This document shows positions 44,792-53,082 of a stretch of DNA of 64,000 nt, piece by piece. The notes beneath the pieces were generated by a model that did no database searches, was not told the DNA's origin, and saw nothing but the letters and a program-made list of their open reading frames with translations. Within the stretch, counting starts at the first letter, position 1. Every line of letters starts with the position of its first letter. The stretch is from NCBI GenBank assembly GCA_964229545.1, contig CAXRDP010000037.1:9356-73355 (forward strand), in the 5' to 3' direction. The translations under genes were made by a program, and so were the position numbers. This DNA is from UBA724 sp964229545. Lineage in GTDB: Bacteria > Bacteroidota > Bacteroidia > Flavobacteriales > Flavobacteriaceae.

Positions 44792-45568
44792 TTTAGACAT
44801 TTCCTTAGCTGATTGCCATAGTTTTTCTAAAGCATCCAAATCGAGGTCAGCCATTTTTTTACCACGGTCCTGAAGTTGTTGTTCCATCAACTCAAAACGA
44901 TCGACAAACTTTTGGTTGGTTCGTGCCAATGCATCGTCTGCATTGATCCCCATAAAGCGCGCATAATTGACCAATGAAAAAATCAAATCTCCGAATTCGG
45001 CTTCCGTTTTCGAGTTGTCTCCATTTTGTACCTCCTCCAAAAACTCTCCCAGTTCTTCTTGGATTTTCAGTGCAACATCCTCTGTTTTTTTCCAGTCAAA
45101 TCCCACACCAGCGGCTTTCTCCTGCATGCGATGTGCCTTCACCAAACTGGGCAATCCTTTCGGTACACCTGCCAGTACCCCATTTCGACCTTCTTTGAGT
45201 TTGATCTGCTCCCAATTTTGCTTGACTTCCTCCTCGTTTTGCACTTCCACATCTCCATAAACATGTGGATGACGCTGGATGAGCTTGTCACAAATCTCGT
45301 TGGCCACATCGGCGATATCAAAAGCACTGCGTTCACTTCCAATCTTCGCATAAAACACAATGTGCAACAACAAATCGCCCAATTCCTTTTTGACCTCTTC
45401 TGCATCATCTGCCAAAAGGGCATCGCTTAACTCGTAAGTCTCCTCGATGGTCAAGTGTCGTAAACTTTCAAATGTCTGCTTTCGATCCCATGGACATTGG
45501 TAGCGCAACTCATCCATAATGGTCAGCAAGCGGTCAAAAGCCTGAAGTTGTTGGGTGCGCTTGTCCAT
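44783..45568 (-). CDS. mazG: Nucleoside triphosphate pyrophosphohydrolase MazG
   Basis: A 261-residue all-alpha NTP pyrophosphatase with two MazG domains. The first has CPWDRKQTFESLRHLTIEETYEL and the EEVKKELGDLLLHIVF metal-binding stretch. The second has KIQEELGEFLEEV and EAEFGDLIFSLVNYAR. It hydrolyses NTPs to NMPs and pyrophosphate and cleans the nucleotide pool. Its ATG shares one base with the TGA of def (TGATG), indicating translational coupling; a TTG one codon upstream is possible. Minus-strand order is ruvX-def-mazG. Confidence 0.93.
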   Translation of the reverse strand: MDKRTQQLQAFDRLLTIMDELRYQCPWDRKQTFESLRHLTIEETYELSDALLADDAEEVKKELGDLLLHIVFYAKIGSERSAFDIADVANEICDKLIQRHPHVYGDVEVQNEEEVKQNWEQIKLKEGRNGVLAGVPKGLPSLVKAHRMQEKAAGVGFDWKKTEDVALKIQEELGEFLEEVQNGDNSKTEAEFGDLIFSLVNYARFMGINADDALARTNQKFVDRFELMEQQLQDRGKKMADLDLDALEKLWQSAKEMSKSD

Positions 45569-46161
45569 CAAATATTAAGTGATTTTTTATCAGCAAATGT
45601 CATGGGATAATCGGCTTCGACTTTGCCCCTGGCAATTTGTGTAAGCTTGGATTTAAGTAACTTTTTTTTGAGTGCACTCAATTTGTCGGTAAACAAAATG
45701 CCTTCTATATGATCGTATTCGTGCTGAACAATACGCGATGCAATGCCATAAAGTTGCATTTGTTGGGGTTTAAAATTTTCATCCAAAAACTCAATGCTTA
45801 TCTCATCTTTGCGGCTCACATCCTCCCGAATGTCAGGAATGCTCAAACAGCCTTCGTTGAAGTCTTCCATAACCCCACTTCTGGCCACTATGGTAGGATT
45901 GATAAACACATGTTTAAATTCTTTGAGCGCCTTTCGCTCTGACAAAATCAGGTCAGTATCTCTATAAAATGGACTGCCATCAACCACAAAAAGTCGAATC
46001 GGCAAACCGATTTGGGGGGCAGCCAAGCCCACACCATTGGCACCATACATGGTCTCCCACATATTTTTGATAAGCTGATTGAGGTCGGGATACTTCTTGT
46101 CGATCTCAGCCGCCTTCTGTCTGAGTACCGGATGTCCATATGCAACAATGGGTAATATCAT
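45568..46161 (-). CDS. def: Peptide deformylase
   Basis: A 197-residue metalloenzyme that removes the formyl group from nascent proteins. All three motifs are present: GVGLAAPQ, EGCLS (metal-binding Cys) and HEYDH (two metal-binding His and catalytic Glu). Full length for the family. The start overlaps the end of ruvX by 4 bp (ATGA) and the stop overlaps the mazG start, so three genes form one coupled unit. Confidence 0.96.
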   Translation of the reverse strand: MILPIVAYGHPVLRQKAAEIDKKYPDLNQLIKNMWETMYGANGVGLAAPQIGLPIRLFVVDGSPFYRDTDLILSERKALKEFKHVFINPTIVARSGVMEDFNEGCLSIPDIREDVSRKDEISIEFLDENFKPQQMQLYGIASRIVQHEYDHIEGILFTDKLSALKKKLLKSKLTQIARGKVEADYPMTFADKKSLNI

Positions 46162-46580
46162 AGTGTGTTTTTTTGCGCGGCCAAAAAAGATTGTAGTATA
46201 AGCGTGGCACTTACCTTATCCACCAGACCTTTGTTGGATTTGGCTTTACGAGTGAGTCCGGCGCTAGCAATCGATTGAGCCGCAATTTTTGAAGTAAAGC
46301 GTTCGTCGTAGGTGTAATGGTTCCATTTTGGGAATCGGGACTTGCATTCGTTGACAAATGTTTCCACATGCGCAGTCATCTCGGAGGGTTGGTTGTGAAG
46401 ACGCATGGGCATACCCACCAACAATCCGGAAACATCAGCCGTTTTTTGGAAGTTCTCTATAAAGTCAAATATTTGATGGGTCGCTATGGTATCATGGCCA
46501 AAGGCAAACACTTGTGCGTCGTCTGTAACGGCTACCCCACAGCGTTTGAGTCCGTAGTCTATAGCGATAATCCTACCCAT
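46158..46580 (-). CDS. ruvX: Putative Holliday junction resolvase / pre-16S rRNA nuclease YqgF (RuvX)
   Basis: A 140-residue RNase H-fold protein. It starts MGRIIAIDYGLKRCGVAVTD with the first catalytic Asp in IDYG, then has LLVGMPMRL and YDERFTSKIAAQ with the second acidic site, and ends with DKVSATLILQSFL. The family matures the 5' end of 16S rRNA and is related to junction resolvases. First gene of the overlapping ruvX-def-mazG run. Confidence 0.92.
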   Translation of the reverse strand: MGRIIAIDYGLKRCGVAVTDDAQVFAFGHDTIATHQIFDFIENFQKTADVSGLLVGMPMRLHNQPSEMTAHVETFVNECKSRFPKWNHYTYDERFTSKIAAQSIASAGLTRKAKSNKGLVDKVSATLILQSFLAAQKNTL

Positions 46581-46643
46581 AGTTGCAAAAATACGCTTAT
46601 TGATACAATTTGTGTACGAACCTATTTTTTGCTCAATTGACCT

Positions 46644-46651
46644 TATATTTG
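46644..46651 (+). promoter_or_regulatory. Probable -7 promoter element of dapD
   Basis: TATATTTG, an exact TAnnTTTG match, 15 nt before the dapD ATG at 46667. It argues for that ATG rather than the longer frame from 46610, which would start upstream of the promoter. Confidence 0.55.
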
Positions 46652-46666
46652 AAAAAAAAATTGATC

Positions 46667-47482
46667 ATGACGCATTTACAGAACACCATAGAATCCGCTT
46701 GGGACAACCGCGAATTGTTAAAACAAGAAGAAACCCAAAAAGCCATTCGCGCTGTCATCGCCGCTTTGGACGCGGGCGAACTTCGTGTGGCTGAACCCCA
46801 AGCCTCCGGATGGCAGGTCAATGAGTGGGTCAAAAAAGCGGTGGTGCTCTACTTCCCCATACAAGGCATGGAAACCCTTCAAGCCGGACCGCTAGAATTT
46901 CATGATAAAATTCCTTTAAAAACCGGATACAAAGAAAAAGGCATCCGTGTGGTACCCCACGCAGTAGCACGTCATGGTGCTTATATTTCACCCGGAACCA
47001 TTTTGATGCCTAGCTATGTAAACATAGGCGCCTATGTAGACAAGGGTACTATGGTAGACACATGGGCCACAGTAGGTAGCTGCGCGCAAATTGGAAAAAA
47101 TGTGCATTTAAGTGGTGGTGTAGGAATCGGAGGGGTTTTGGAACCACTTCAAGCCGCACCCGTCATCATTGAGGACAATGCTTTTGTGGGTTCACGCTGT
47201 ATCGTAGTAGAAGGCGTCAGAGTGGAGACGGAAGCAGTTTTGGGTGCCAATGTGGTACTTACGGCATCAACAAAAATCATAGATGTAACCGGTGACGAAC
47301 CCATCGAGTCCAAAGGAGTTGTTCCGGCTCGCTCGGTGGTCATCCCAGGCAGTTATACCAAAACTTTTCCTGCAGGAGATTTCCAAGTGCCTTGTGCGCT
47401 TATCATCGGCAAACGCAAAGAAAGCACCAACAAAAAAACTTCTTTGAACGACGCCTTGAGAACCTATGATGTTTCTGTATAA
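46667..47482 (+). CDS. dapD: 2,3,4,5-tetrahydropyridine-2,6-dicarboxylate N-succinyltransferase
   Basis: A 271-residue trimeric left-handed beta-helix enzyme of the lysine/diaminopimelate succinylase branch. The start is set at ATG 46667 (MTHLQNTIESAWDNRE). Motifs are VVPHAVARHGAYISPGTILM, YVNIGAYVDKGTMVDTWATV, and QIGKNVHLSGGVGIGGVLEP, which show the hexapeptide-repeat pattern. It uses succinyl-CoA. lysA, the last enzyme of the same pathway, is at 57890. Confidence 0.95.
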   Translation: MTHLQNTIESAWDNRELLKQEETQKAIRAVIAALDAGELRVAEPQASGWQVNEWVKKAVVLYFPIQGMETLQAGPLEFHDKIPLKTGYKEKGIRVVPHAVARHGAYISPGTILMPSYVNIGAYVDKGTMVDTWATVGSCAQIGKNVHLSGGVGIGGVLEPLQAAPVIIEDNAFVGSRCIVVEGVRVETEAVLGANVVLTASTKIIDVTGDEPIESKGVVPARSVVIPGSYTKTFPAGDFQVPCALIIGKRKESTNKKTSLNDALRTYDVSV

Positions 47483-47509
47483 AGGCAATAATATAGGCGT
47501 CAAATAGCT

Positions 47510-47517
47510 TATTTTTG
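47510..47517 (+). promoter_or_regulatory. Probable -7 promoter element of tsaC
   Basis: TATTTTTG, an exact TAnnTTTG match, only 8 nt before the ATG at 47526, leaving almost no leader. Confidence 0.5.
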
Positions 47518-47525
47518 TTCCACCT

Positions 47526-48080
47526 ATGGAACTCAATCACGCTATCAATACATTGCATCAAAAAGGCAGCCTGCTCTATCCTTCAGATACGGTATTGGGC
47601 TTGGGTTGTGATGCGACAGACGAAGCTGTCGTTCAAAAGATTTTTAACATCAAAAACAGGCCTCTAGGCAAAGCACTTATCGCTCTGGTCGCTGATATAG
47701 AAATGCTTTCTGAATACGTAGATGTGGTTCCACAAGCTGCCAAAAAATTGTTAGAAACATCCGAGCAACCAACCACCATCATCTACCCTAATGTCAAAAA
47801 CATAGCTCCTTCAGCCATGAGCGAGGAAGGTTCTATGGCTTTTCGCATCCCCAAGCCAGGTTTTGCCTTGGATTTGGTACGCGGTTTTGGAAAACCCATC
47901 ATCAGTACCTCGGCCAATTTGAGTGGCGCACCCATCCCGCCCAGCTTATCTGATGTGGATCCACAGCTTTTGGCGCAGGTAGACTATGTCGTACCTTTGT
48001 GTGCAACATTGAACAGTACCCAACCTTCCAGATTGGTGTTGATCAAACCCAATGGAGAGACAGAGATTTTAAGACCGTGA
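47526..48080 (+). CDS. tsaC: L-threonylcarbamoyladenylate synthase (TsaC/YrdC/Sua5 family)
   Basis: A 184-residue YrdC-domain protein. Motifs are LLYPSDTVLGLGCDATDEAVV (substrate-binding loop), KNRPLGKALIALVAD with the conserved KxR, and FGKPIISTSANLSGAPIP. It makes threonylcarbamoyl-AMP for the t6A modification at position 37 of tRNAs that decode ANN. It lacks the Sua5 C-terminal domain. Its TGA overlaps the GTG start of cca, heading a four-gene overlapping run. Confidence 0.92.
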   Translation: MELNHAINTLHQKGSLLYPSDTVLGLGCDATDEAVVQKIFNIKNRPLGKALIALVADIEMLSEYVDVVPQAAKKLLETSEQPTTIIYPNVKNIAPSAMSEEGSMAFRIPKPGFALDLVRGFGKPIISTSANLSGAPIPPSLSDVDPQLLAQVDYVVPLCATLNSTQPSRLVLIKPNGETEILRP

Positions 48081-49510
48081 AACCCAGTCCCGACATACTA
48101 GAAGCTCTACAAGCACCTATTTTTAAACAAATTGGTGCTGTTGCCGAGCAATTGGACACCCGCGCTTTTGTCATTGGAGGCTATGTACGAGATGTGATTC
48201 TCAAACGAAAAACACCCAAAGACGTAGACATCGTTTGTGAGGGAAGCGGCATTGCACTTGCCAAGGCGGTTGCCAAAAGTCTTGACAACAGCAGCAAAGT
48301 ACAAGTCTTTAAAAATTTCGGAACAGCCATGCTCAAAGCAGGCGATTGGGAACTGGAATTTGTGGGTGCCAGAAAAGAAAGCTATCGGAGTCACAGTCGC
48401 AATCCTATAGTTGAAAACGGCACTTTGGAGGACGATCAAAAACGACGCGACTTTACGGTCAATGCACTTGCTGTGGCGCTAAACCCCAATGAGTTTGGGC
48501 GTTTTATCGATCCTTTCAACGGTCTAAAAGACATGGAAGATCAGCTGCTGCGCACCCCTTTAGAGCCTGAGCAAACCTACACAGACGATCCTTTGCGTAT
48601 GTTGCGCGCCATAAGGTTTGCCACACAGCTCAATTTCAAGATTGAAAAGGCTTCCCTTGACGCGATTTGCACACTCAACAACCGATTGGAAATTTTATCC
48701 AAAGAACGTATGGTCGATGAGTTGCACAAACTTATGCTGACCCAAAAACCCTCTGTCGGATTTGTGTTGTTGGAAAAAACAGGCTTGCTCAAACATATTT
48801 TGCCCGAGCTTATCGCCCTTAAAGGCATTGAAGAGGTTGAAGGACAACGTCACAAAGACAACTTTTACCATACGCTGGAGGTGGTAGACAATATTTGCAA
48901 AACAACCGACAACCTTTGGCTCCGTTGGGCAGCACTTCTCCACGATATTGGCAAAGCACCCACCAAAAAGTTTAGCAAAAAAGTGGGATGGACTTTTCAC
49001 GGCCATGAATTTGTAGGCGCCAAAATGGTGTACAAGCTGTTCAAGCGCTTGAAAATGCCCCTGAACGAAAAAATGAAATACGTACAGAAACTGGTGTTTA
49101 TGAGTTCCCGACCCATCGCCGTTTCTGAAGACTTGGCCACGGATGCCGCCGTGCGTAGGTTGGTATTCGATGCAGGTGATTATATCGATGATTTGCTTAC
49201 CCTCTGTGAGGCAGACATCACCACCAAAAACCCACGCCGTTTTAAAAAATACCATGAGAACTTCGAAAAAGTGCGCCAAAAAATCGTGGATGTGGAAGAA
49301 CGAGATCGCATAAGAAACTTCCAACCGCCTGTGGATGGGGATGAAATCATGCGTACTTTTGATTTAAAACCATGTCGAGAGATTGGTATATTAAAAGAAT
49401 ACATCAAAGAAGCGATTTTAGAAGGAAAAATCCCCAACGAACACGAAGCCGCACACGCTTTAATGCTTGAAAAGGCTGCCGAATTGGGACTAAAAGCCAC
49501 GTCATCATGA
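48077..49510 (+). CDS. cca: CCA tRNA nucleotidyltransferase with HD domain
   Basis: A 477-residue class II nucleotidyltransferase that adds or repairs CCA at tRNA 3' ends. It begins with GTG at 48077, overlapping the tsaC TGA as GTGA; the in-frame region further upstream lies inside tsaC. Motifs are FVIGGYVRDVILKRKTPKDVDIV, RRDFTVNALAV, DPLRMLRAIRFATQL, and an HD domain with LRWAALLHDIGKAP. Since the window's ssrA lacks an encoded CCA, this activity is needed for it. Its end overlaps the ctaA start by 4 bp. Confidence 0.93.
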   Translation: MKPSPDILEALQAPIFKQIGAVAEQLDTRAFVIGGYVRDVILKRKTPKDVDIVCEGSGIALAKAVAKSLDNSSKVQVFKNFGTAMLKAGDWELEFVGARKESYRSHSRNPIVENGTLEDDQKRRDFTVNALAVALNPNEFGRFIDPFNGLKDMEDQLLRTPLEPEQTYTDDPLRMLRAIRFATQLNFKIEKASLDAICTLNNRLEILSKERMVDELHKLMLTQKPSVGFVLLEKTGLLKHILPELIALKGIEEVEGQRHKDNFYHTLEVVDNICKTTDNLWLRWAALLHDIGKAPTKKFSKKVGWTFHGHEFVGAKMVYKLFKRLKMPLNEKMKYVQKLVFMSSRPIAVSEDLATDAAVRRLVFDAGDYIDDLLTLCEADITTKNPRRFKKYHENFEKVRQKIVDVEERDRIRNFQPPVDGDEIMRTFDLKPCREIGILKEYIKEAILEGKIPNEHEAAHALMLEKAAELGLKATSS

Positions 49511-50538
49511 ACCAAGGCATTCTCAAGTGGAACAAATGGGCACTGATTTCAGTGTATTTGGTGATTTTGGCCGGCTCAGTGGTCAGAATGACCGGTAGTG
49601 GTATGGGCTGTCCCGACTGGCCCAAATGTTTTGGATACCTGATTCCTCCTACTGAGCGCAGCCAGCTCGATTGGAAACCCAACACCAGCTACAAAGAAGG
49701 CAATGTCATCATTGTTGACGAAAGCCTACGAGTGGCTGTCAAAGACTTTGAGAGCGGCAACGCCTATGACCCCAACCAGTGGGAACCCTATACCAAACAC
49801 GATTACGCTAAGTTTGACGCAGCACATACTTGGATTGAATTTATCAACCGTCTCTTAGGCGCCTTGTCAGGTTTGTTCGTCTTGGGACTGTTTATACGTA
49901 GTTTGACCATCATCAGAAAAAAACCCATCATCCCTCTGCTGTGCTTCTTAGCGGTAGCAGGTATGGGCTTTCAGGCGTGGTTGGGCAAGACCGTTGTAGA
50001 CTCCAATCTATTGCCCACAAAAATTTCAATCCATATGGCCATGGCATTGGTCATTATCGGATTGTTGTTGATCGTGCGCGCACTGTGCAAACCCACAGGC
50101 TTGGCCAAAAAACCCTCTCCGGTTTTGATGTATCTGATAGGATTTGCATTTGTGTTGACCCTCGCCCAATTTGTTCTAGGTGTACAAGTGCGACAATTTG
50201 TCGATGTACAAATCCAAAAATGGGGCTATGAGCAAGCGGCACTATGGCTGCAGCATCCCAAACTAGACTTTTATATCCACCGATCCCTTTCGATTCTTGT
50301 GATTTTAGTCAATGGATGGATCTTTTTCAAAGTACGCCTGGAAGGATTGGCAGAAAAATACATCCGTTGGATTTTGGGCTGTGTGGTGGCAGAAATTTTG
50401 TTGGGAATCGCAATGTATTACATCGATTTTCCATGGGGAAGCCAACCTTTGCACCTTTTGATTGCTACCGTGCTATTTGGTGTGCAAGCCTACTGGATAC
50501 TGCGTATAAAAACAAAAAACTATGATCTTTCGATTTAG
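49507..50538 (+). CDS. ctaA: Heme A synthase (CtaA/COX15)
   Basis: A 343-residue integral membrane protein with about eight helices. Motifs include GSVVRMTGSGMGCPDWPKCFGYLIPP near residue 20 with its cysteine pair, HTWIEFINRLLGALSGLFVL with a heme-ligand His, KISIHMAMALVIIGLLL, and DFYIHRSLSILVILVNG with another His. It oxidises the methyl group of heme O to heme A for cytochrome c oxidase. No cytochrome oxidase or ctaB gene is nearby. It overlaps cca by 4 bp and the next gene by 17 bp. Confidence 0.93.
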   Translation: MNQGILKWNKWALISVYLVILAGSVVRMTGSGMGCPDWPKCFGYLIPPTERSQLDWKPNTSYKEGNVIIVDESLRVAVKDFESGNAYDPNQWEPYTKHDYAKFDAAHTWIEFINRLLGALSGLFVLGLFIRSLTIIRKKPIIPLLCFLAVAGMGFQAWLGKTVVDSNLLPTKISIHMAMALVIIGLLLIVRALCKPTGLAKKPSPVLMYLIGFAFVLTLAQFVLGVQVRQFVDVQIQKWGYEQAALWLQHPKLDFYIHRSLSILVILVNGWIFFKVRLEGLAEKYIRWILGCVVAEILLGIAMYYIDFPWGSQPLHLLIATVLFGVQAYWILRIKTKNYDLSI

Positions 50539-51019
50539 AATAATTCTCGATGCTGAAGAAGATGTTTTTAGAGACATCGAACTGGAACAAAGCAATACTT
50601 TTGAAGATTTGCACAACGCCATTTTACAGTCTTTTGGTATTGACGGTCATGAAATGGCCACTTTCTATTTGAGTGATGACGATTGGAACCAAGGCGAAGC
50701 CATCGCCCAAGCCGATTTGTTTGAGGAACCCTGCAGACTGATGGCAGATACCCTGCTAGAGGATGTGTTTTCTGATGCGCAAAAAAATGCGCTGTACATC
50801 TATGACTTCCTAAGCATGTGGACCTTCTTTGTGGAATGTATGGAAGCGGCTGAGTCGGTTGTTGGTACTTCTTATCCCAATTTGGTTTTTAGCCACGGAC
50901 ACCTGCCTTCTGAACCACCCCCAAAACGTTATGAGGAATCAGCCGATAAAGAACTGGAAGAAGCGGACGAAAATTGGGAAGAGGACTGGGACGATGACCC
51001 CAATGAAGAGTGGTATTAA
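50522..51019 (+). CDS. pRiA4b ORF-3-like domain protein
   Basis: A 165-residue soluble protein that begins IFRFRIILDAEEDVFRDIELEQSNTFEDLHNAILQSFG and has MATFYLSDDDWNQG, the pattern of the pRiA4b ORF-3-like domain first named from a plasmid and transposon passenger gene. The last 45 residues are strongly acidic (DKELEEADENWEEDWDDD). Function unknown. It overlaps ctaA by 17 bp and is convergent, one base apart, with the kinase-like gene. In chromosomes the domain is not in itself evidence of a mobile element. Confidence 0.78.
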   Translation: MIFRFRIILDAEEDVFRDIELEQSNTFEDLHNAILQSFGIDGHEMATFYLSDDDWNQGEAIAQADLFEEPCRLMADTLLEDVFSDAQKNALYIYDFLSMWTFFVECMEAAESVVGTSYPNLVFSHGHLPSEPPPKRYEESADKELEEADENWEEDWDDDPNEEWY

Positions 51020-52087
51020 TCAACCACTACGAAGCATCTCATGATGCTCATAGTTGCGTTTGACAAACTCAAAAGCGGCACGTAAGATGCCCCCCATATT
51101 GTAGCTGTTCTTAAAGTTTTTGTCAGGTATATAAGCGTAGATTTCAGCCTTAAGTTGACTGACATTTTCTGGCGTAGATAATTCATCTTTAAGCATACAC
51201 TTCAACAACTGGGTCAAACGACCCTCGGTACTTAAAATCCGCTTGGCGACTATAGAGCGTTCTTCGATTTTGTACTGATCCACCGCATTTTTGTCCAAGT
51301 AGGCACGAACCAACTCCACCATGGGAAAATTTTCCTTAAAAAACTGGGGGCGATAAACTTTTAATTTGGCTTCATAAGACTGTTGGTCAAAATCAATCGC
51401 TCGAATTTTATACACCACCTGATCAAAGTCATGCGTGGGTACGATGACATAGTTATAAGCGCGCATATCACCCAATAAACAAATCATACAACGCTCATTG
51501 AATTTGACAAACTCCTTGGCGATTTGACTTTTTTCACTTTTGCTACACTTGGGCAAATGTTCTTTGATAAATTCATCACCAGGAATACCTGCAATATGTT
51601 CCTCTATCAACGTATTTTCACACACCAAAAAATTGAGGTTGTAGGGAGACAACATATGCTCTACTTCCAAACCATAAGCCCGAGAGGCATCTGCTTTTTT
51701 GACATAGAAATAGGTGAAGTTGTCGTTGAGTATGTTTCTGATCTTGATGCGAAAAGGTTTGGAATTGCCAAAGGTGCAATAGTCAATGGCATCTACGTTT
51801 AGAAAACCAAAGTTGCTGGTACTACCATCAGAAAGTAAAAGTGTGTAAATGCGTTTCAGGTTTTCGTCAATCTCGGCACGCTCCGACTCATTGTAAAACA
51901 CACGCACCCACAGACTGTCATTGTCATGCTTGTCCATCACAGCCACAGAACCGCTAAAACGCAACAAATCCTCGTAATCAATCGGCAGTTGAATCGTACG
52001 GTTGTAGTGGTCCAAATAGTCGCGCAAAAAAGGGCTTATTGGATAGGTGGGTTTTTTTTTGGAAATCAATTTTTCCTCGGTGGCCAT
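51020..52087 (-). CDS. Unassigned protein with kinase-like active-site motifs
   Basis: A 355-residue cytoplasmic protein. The start is placed at ATG 52087 (MATEEKLISKKKP); a further 39 nt upstream is open but lacks a convincing start. I do not recognise a named family. One stretch near residues 210-245 resembles the catalytic loop and metal site of kinase-fold enzymes: CLLGDMRAYNYVIV (GD-x4-N) followed after about 17 residues by IRAIDFDQQSYE (DFD). The N-terminal part has a possible sensing or nucleotide-binding beta region with VRVFYNESERAEI. A HipA- or aminoglycoside-kinase-like fold is possible; this is inference. It stands alone between ORF-3 and the ABC genes. Confidence 0.6.
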   Translation of the reverse strand: MATEEKLISKKKPTYPISPFLRDYLDHYNRTIQLPIDYEDLLRFSGSVAVMDKHDNDSLWVRVFYNESERAEIDENLKRIYTLLLSDGSTSNFGFLNVDAIDYCTFGNSKPFRIKIRNILNDNFTYFYVKKADASRAYGLEVEHMLSPYNLNFLVCENTLIEEHIAGIPGDEFIKEHLPKCSKSEKSQIAKEFVKFNERCMICLLGDMRAYNYVIVPTHDFDQVVYKIRAIDFDQQSYEAKLKVYRPQFFKENFPMVELVRAYLDKNAVDQYKIEERSIVAKRILSTEGRLTQLLKCMLKDELSTPENVSQLKAEIYAYIPDKNFKNSYNMGGILRAAFEFVKRNYEHHEMLRSG

Positions 52088-52143
52088 ACCACAAATGTAC
52101 AGGGTTTTGTAACATAACACATACAAAAGCGTTTTGATAGTAA

Positions 52144-52151
52144 TAGATTTG
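52144..52151 (+). promoter_or_regulatory. Probable -7 promoter element of the ABC transporter genes
   Basis: TAGATTTG, an exact TAnnTTTG match, 28 nt before the GTG start at 52180. Confidence 0.4.
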
Positions 52152-52179
52152 ATATTTTTAACACATAGAACCCAAGCCT

Positions 52180-53082
52180 GTGTCTACCATTTTACACGTT
52201 GACAAACTGACCAAACACTACGGCCGCATACAAGCAGTCCGTGAATTGAGTTTTTCCATCAAAAAGGGAAACATATACGGCCTTTTGGGACCCAACGGAA
52301 GTGGAAAATCCACCACCTTGGGTATGATTCTCAACGTGGTCAACCCCACTTCGGGCAGTTACCATTGGTTTGACGGCACCACCGATACCCACCAAGCCCT
52401 CAAGCGCATCGGAGCCATCATAGAACGACCCAACTTTTACCCCTATATGAGCGCAGCTCAAAACCTGAAATTGGTGTGTCTCATCAAAGAAATCGACCCC
52501 TCAGTCATCGACGAGAAATTGGAACTGGTCGGTTTGTTAGCGCGAAAAAACGACAAGTTTAAAACCTTTTCCTTGGGTATGAAGCAACGCTTGGCGATCG
52601 CCTCGGCTTTGCTTAACGACCCTGAAATATTGATACTAGACGAACCCACCAATGGGCTCGACCCTCAGGGCATTTTCCAAATCAGAGAAATCATACACAA
52701 AGTAGCCGCCCAAGGCACCACCATATTGTTGGCCTCTCATCTGTTGGATGAGGTCGAAAAGGTATGCACCCATGTCATCGTATTGCAAGAAGGCGTCCAG
52801 CGCTATGCTGGAAGTGTTGATGCGCTTACCGCCAGTCATGGCTATTTTGAATTGGCCTCCACCAATATGGAACGTTTGACCCAACTGCTTTCAGACCACC
52901 CTGATGTGTCGGAGTTGAAACATAAAGATGGCATGGTCTGGGCTTATCTCAATAAAAAAGTGGGTGCAGAAACCATGAGCCAATGGCTTATTGAGCAGCA
53001 ATGCATACCCACCCATTTGGTGAAAAAGCATGAACGCTTGGAAACCCAATTTTTGGCACTCACCCAAAACACAAGCTCATGA
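52180..53082 (+). CDS. ABC transporter ATP-binding protein (ABC-2 exporter type)
   Basis: A 300-residue ATPase that starts on GTG. Walker A is GLLGPNGSGKSTTLG near residue 35, the signature is FSLGMKQRLAIASALL, Walker B is EILILDEPTNGLDPQG, and the H-loop is LLASHLLDEVEK. The C-terminal 80 residues form the regulatory extension found in bacitracin-resistance and Nat/Yad-type exporters. Its stop overlaps the permease start by 4 bp. The substrate is unknown. Confidence 0.92.
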   Translation: MSTILHVDKLTKHYGRIQAVRELSFSIKKGNIYGLLGPNGSGKSTTLGMILNVVNPTSGSYHWFDGTTDTHQALKRIGAIIERPNFYPYMSAAQNLKLVCLIKEIDPSVIDEKLELVGLLARKNDKFKTFSLGMKQRLAIASALLNDPEILILDEPTNGLDPQGIFQIREIIHKVAAQGTTILLASHLLDEVEKVCTHVIVLQEGVQRYAGSVDALTASHGYFELASTNMERLTQLLSDHPDVSELKHKDGMVWAYLNKKVGAETMSQWLIEQQCIPTHLVKKHERLETQFLALTQNTSS

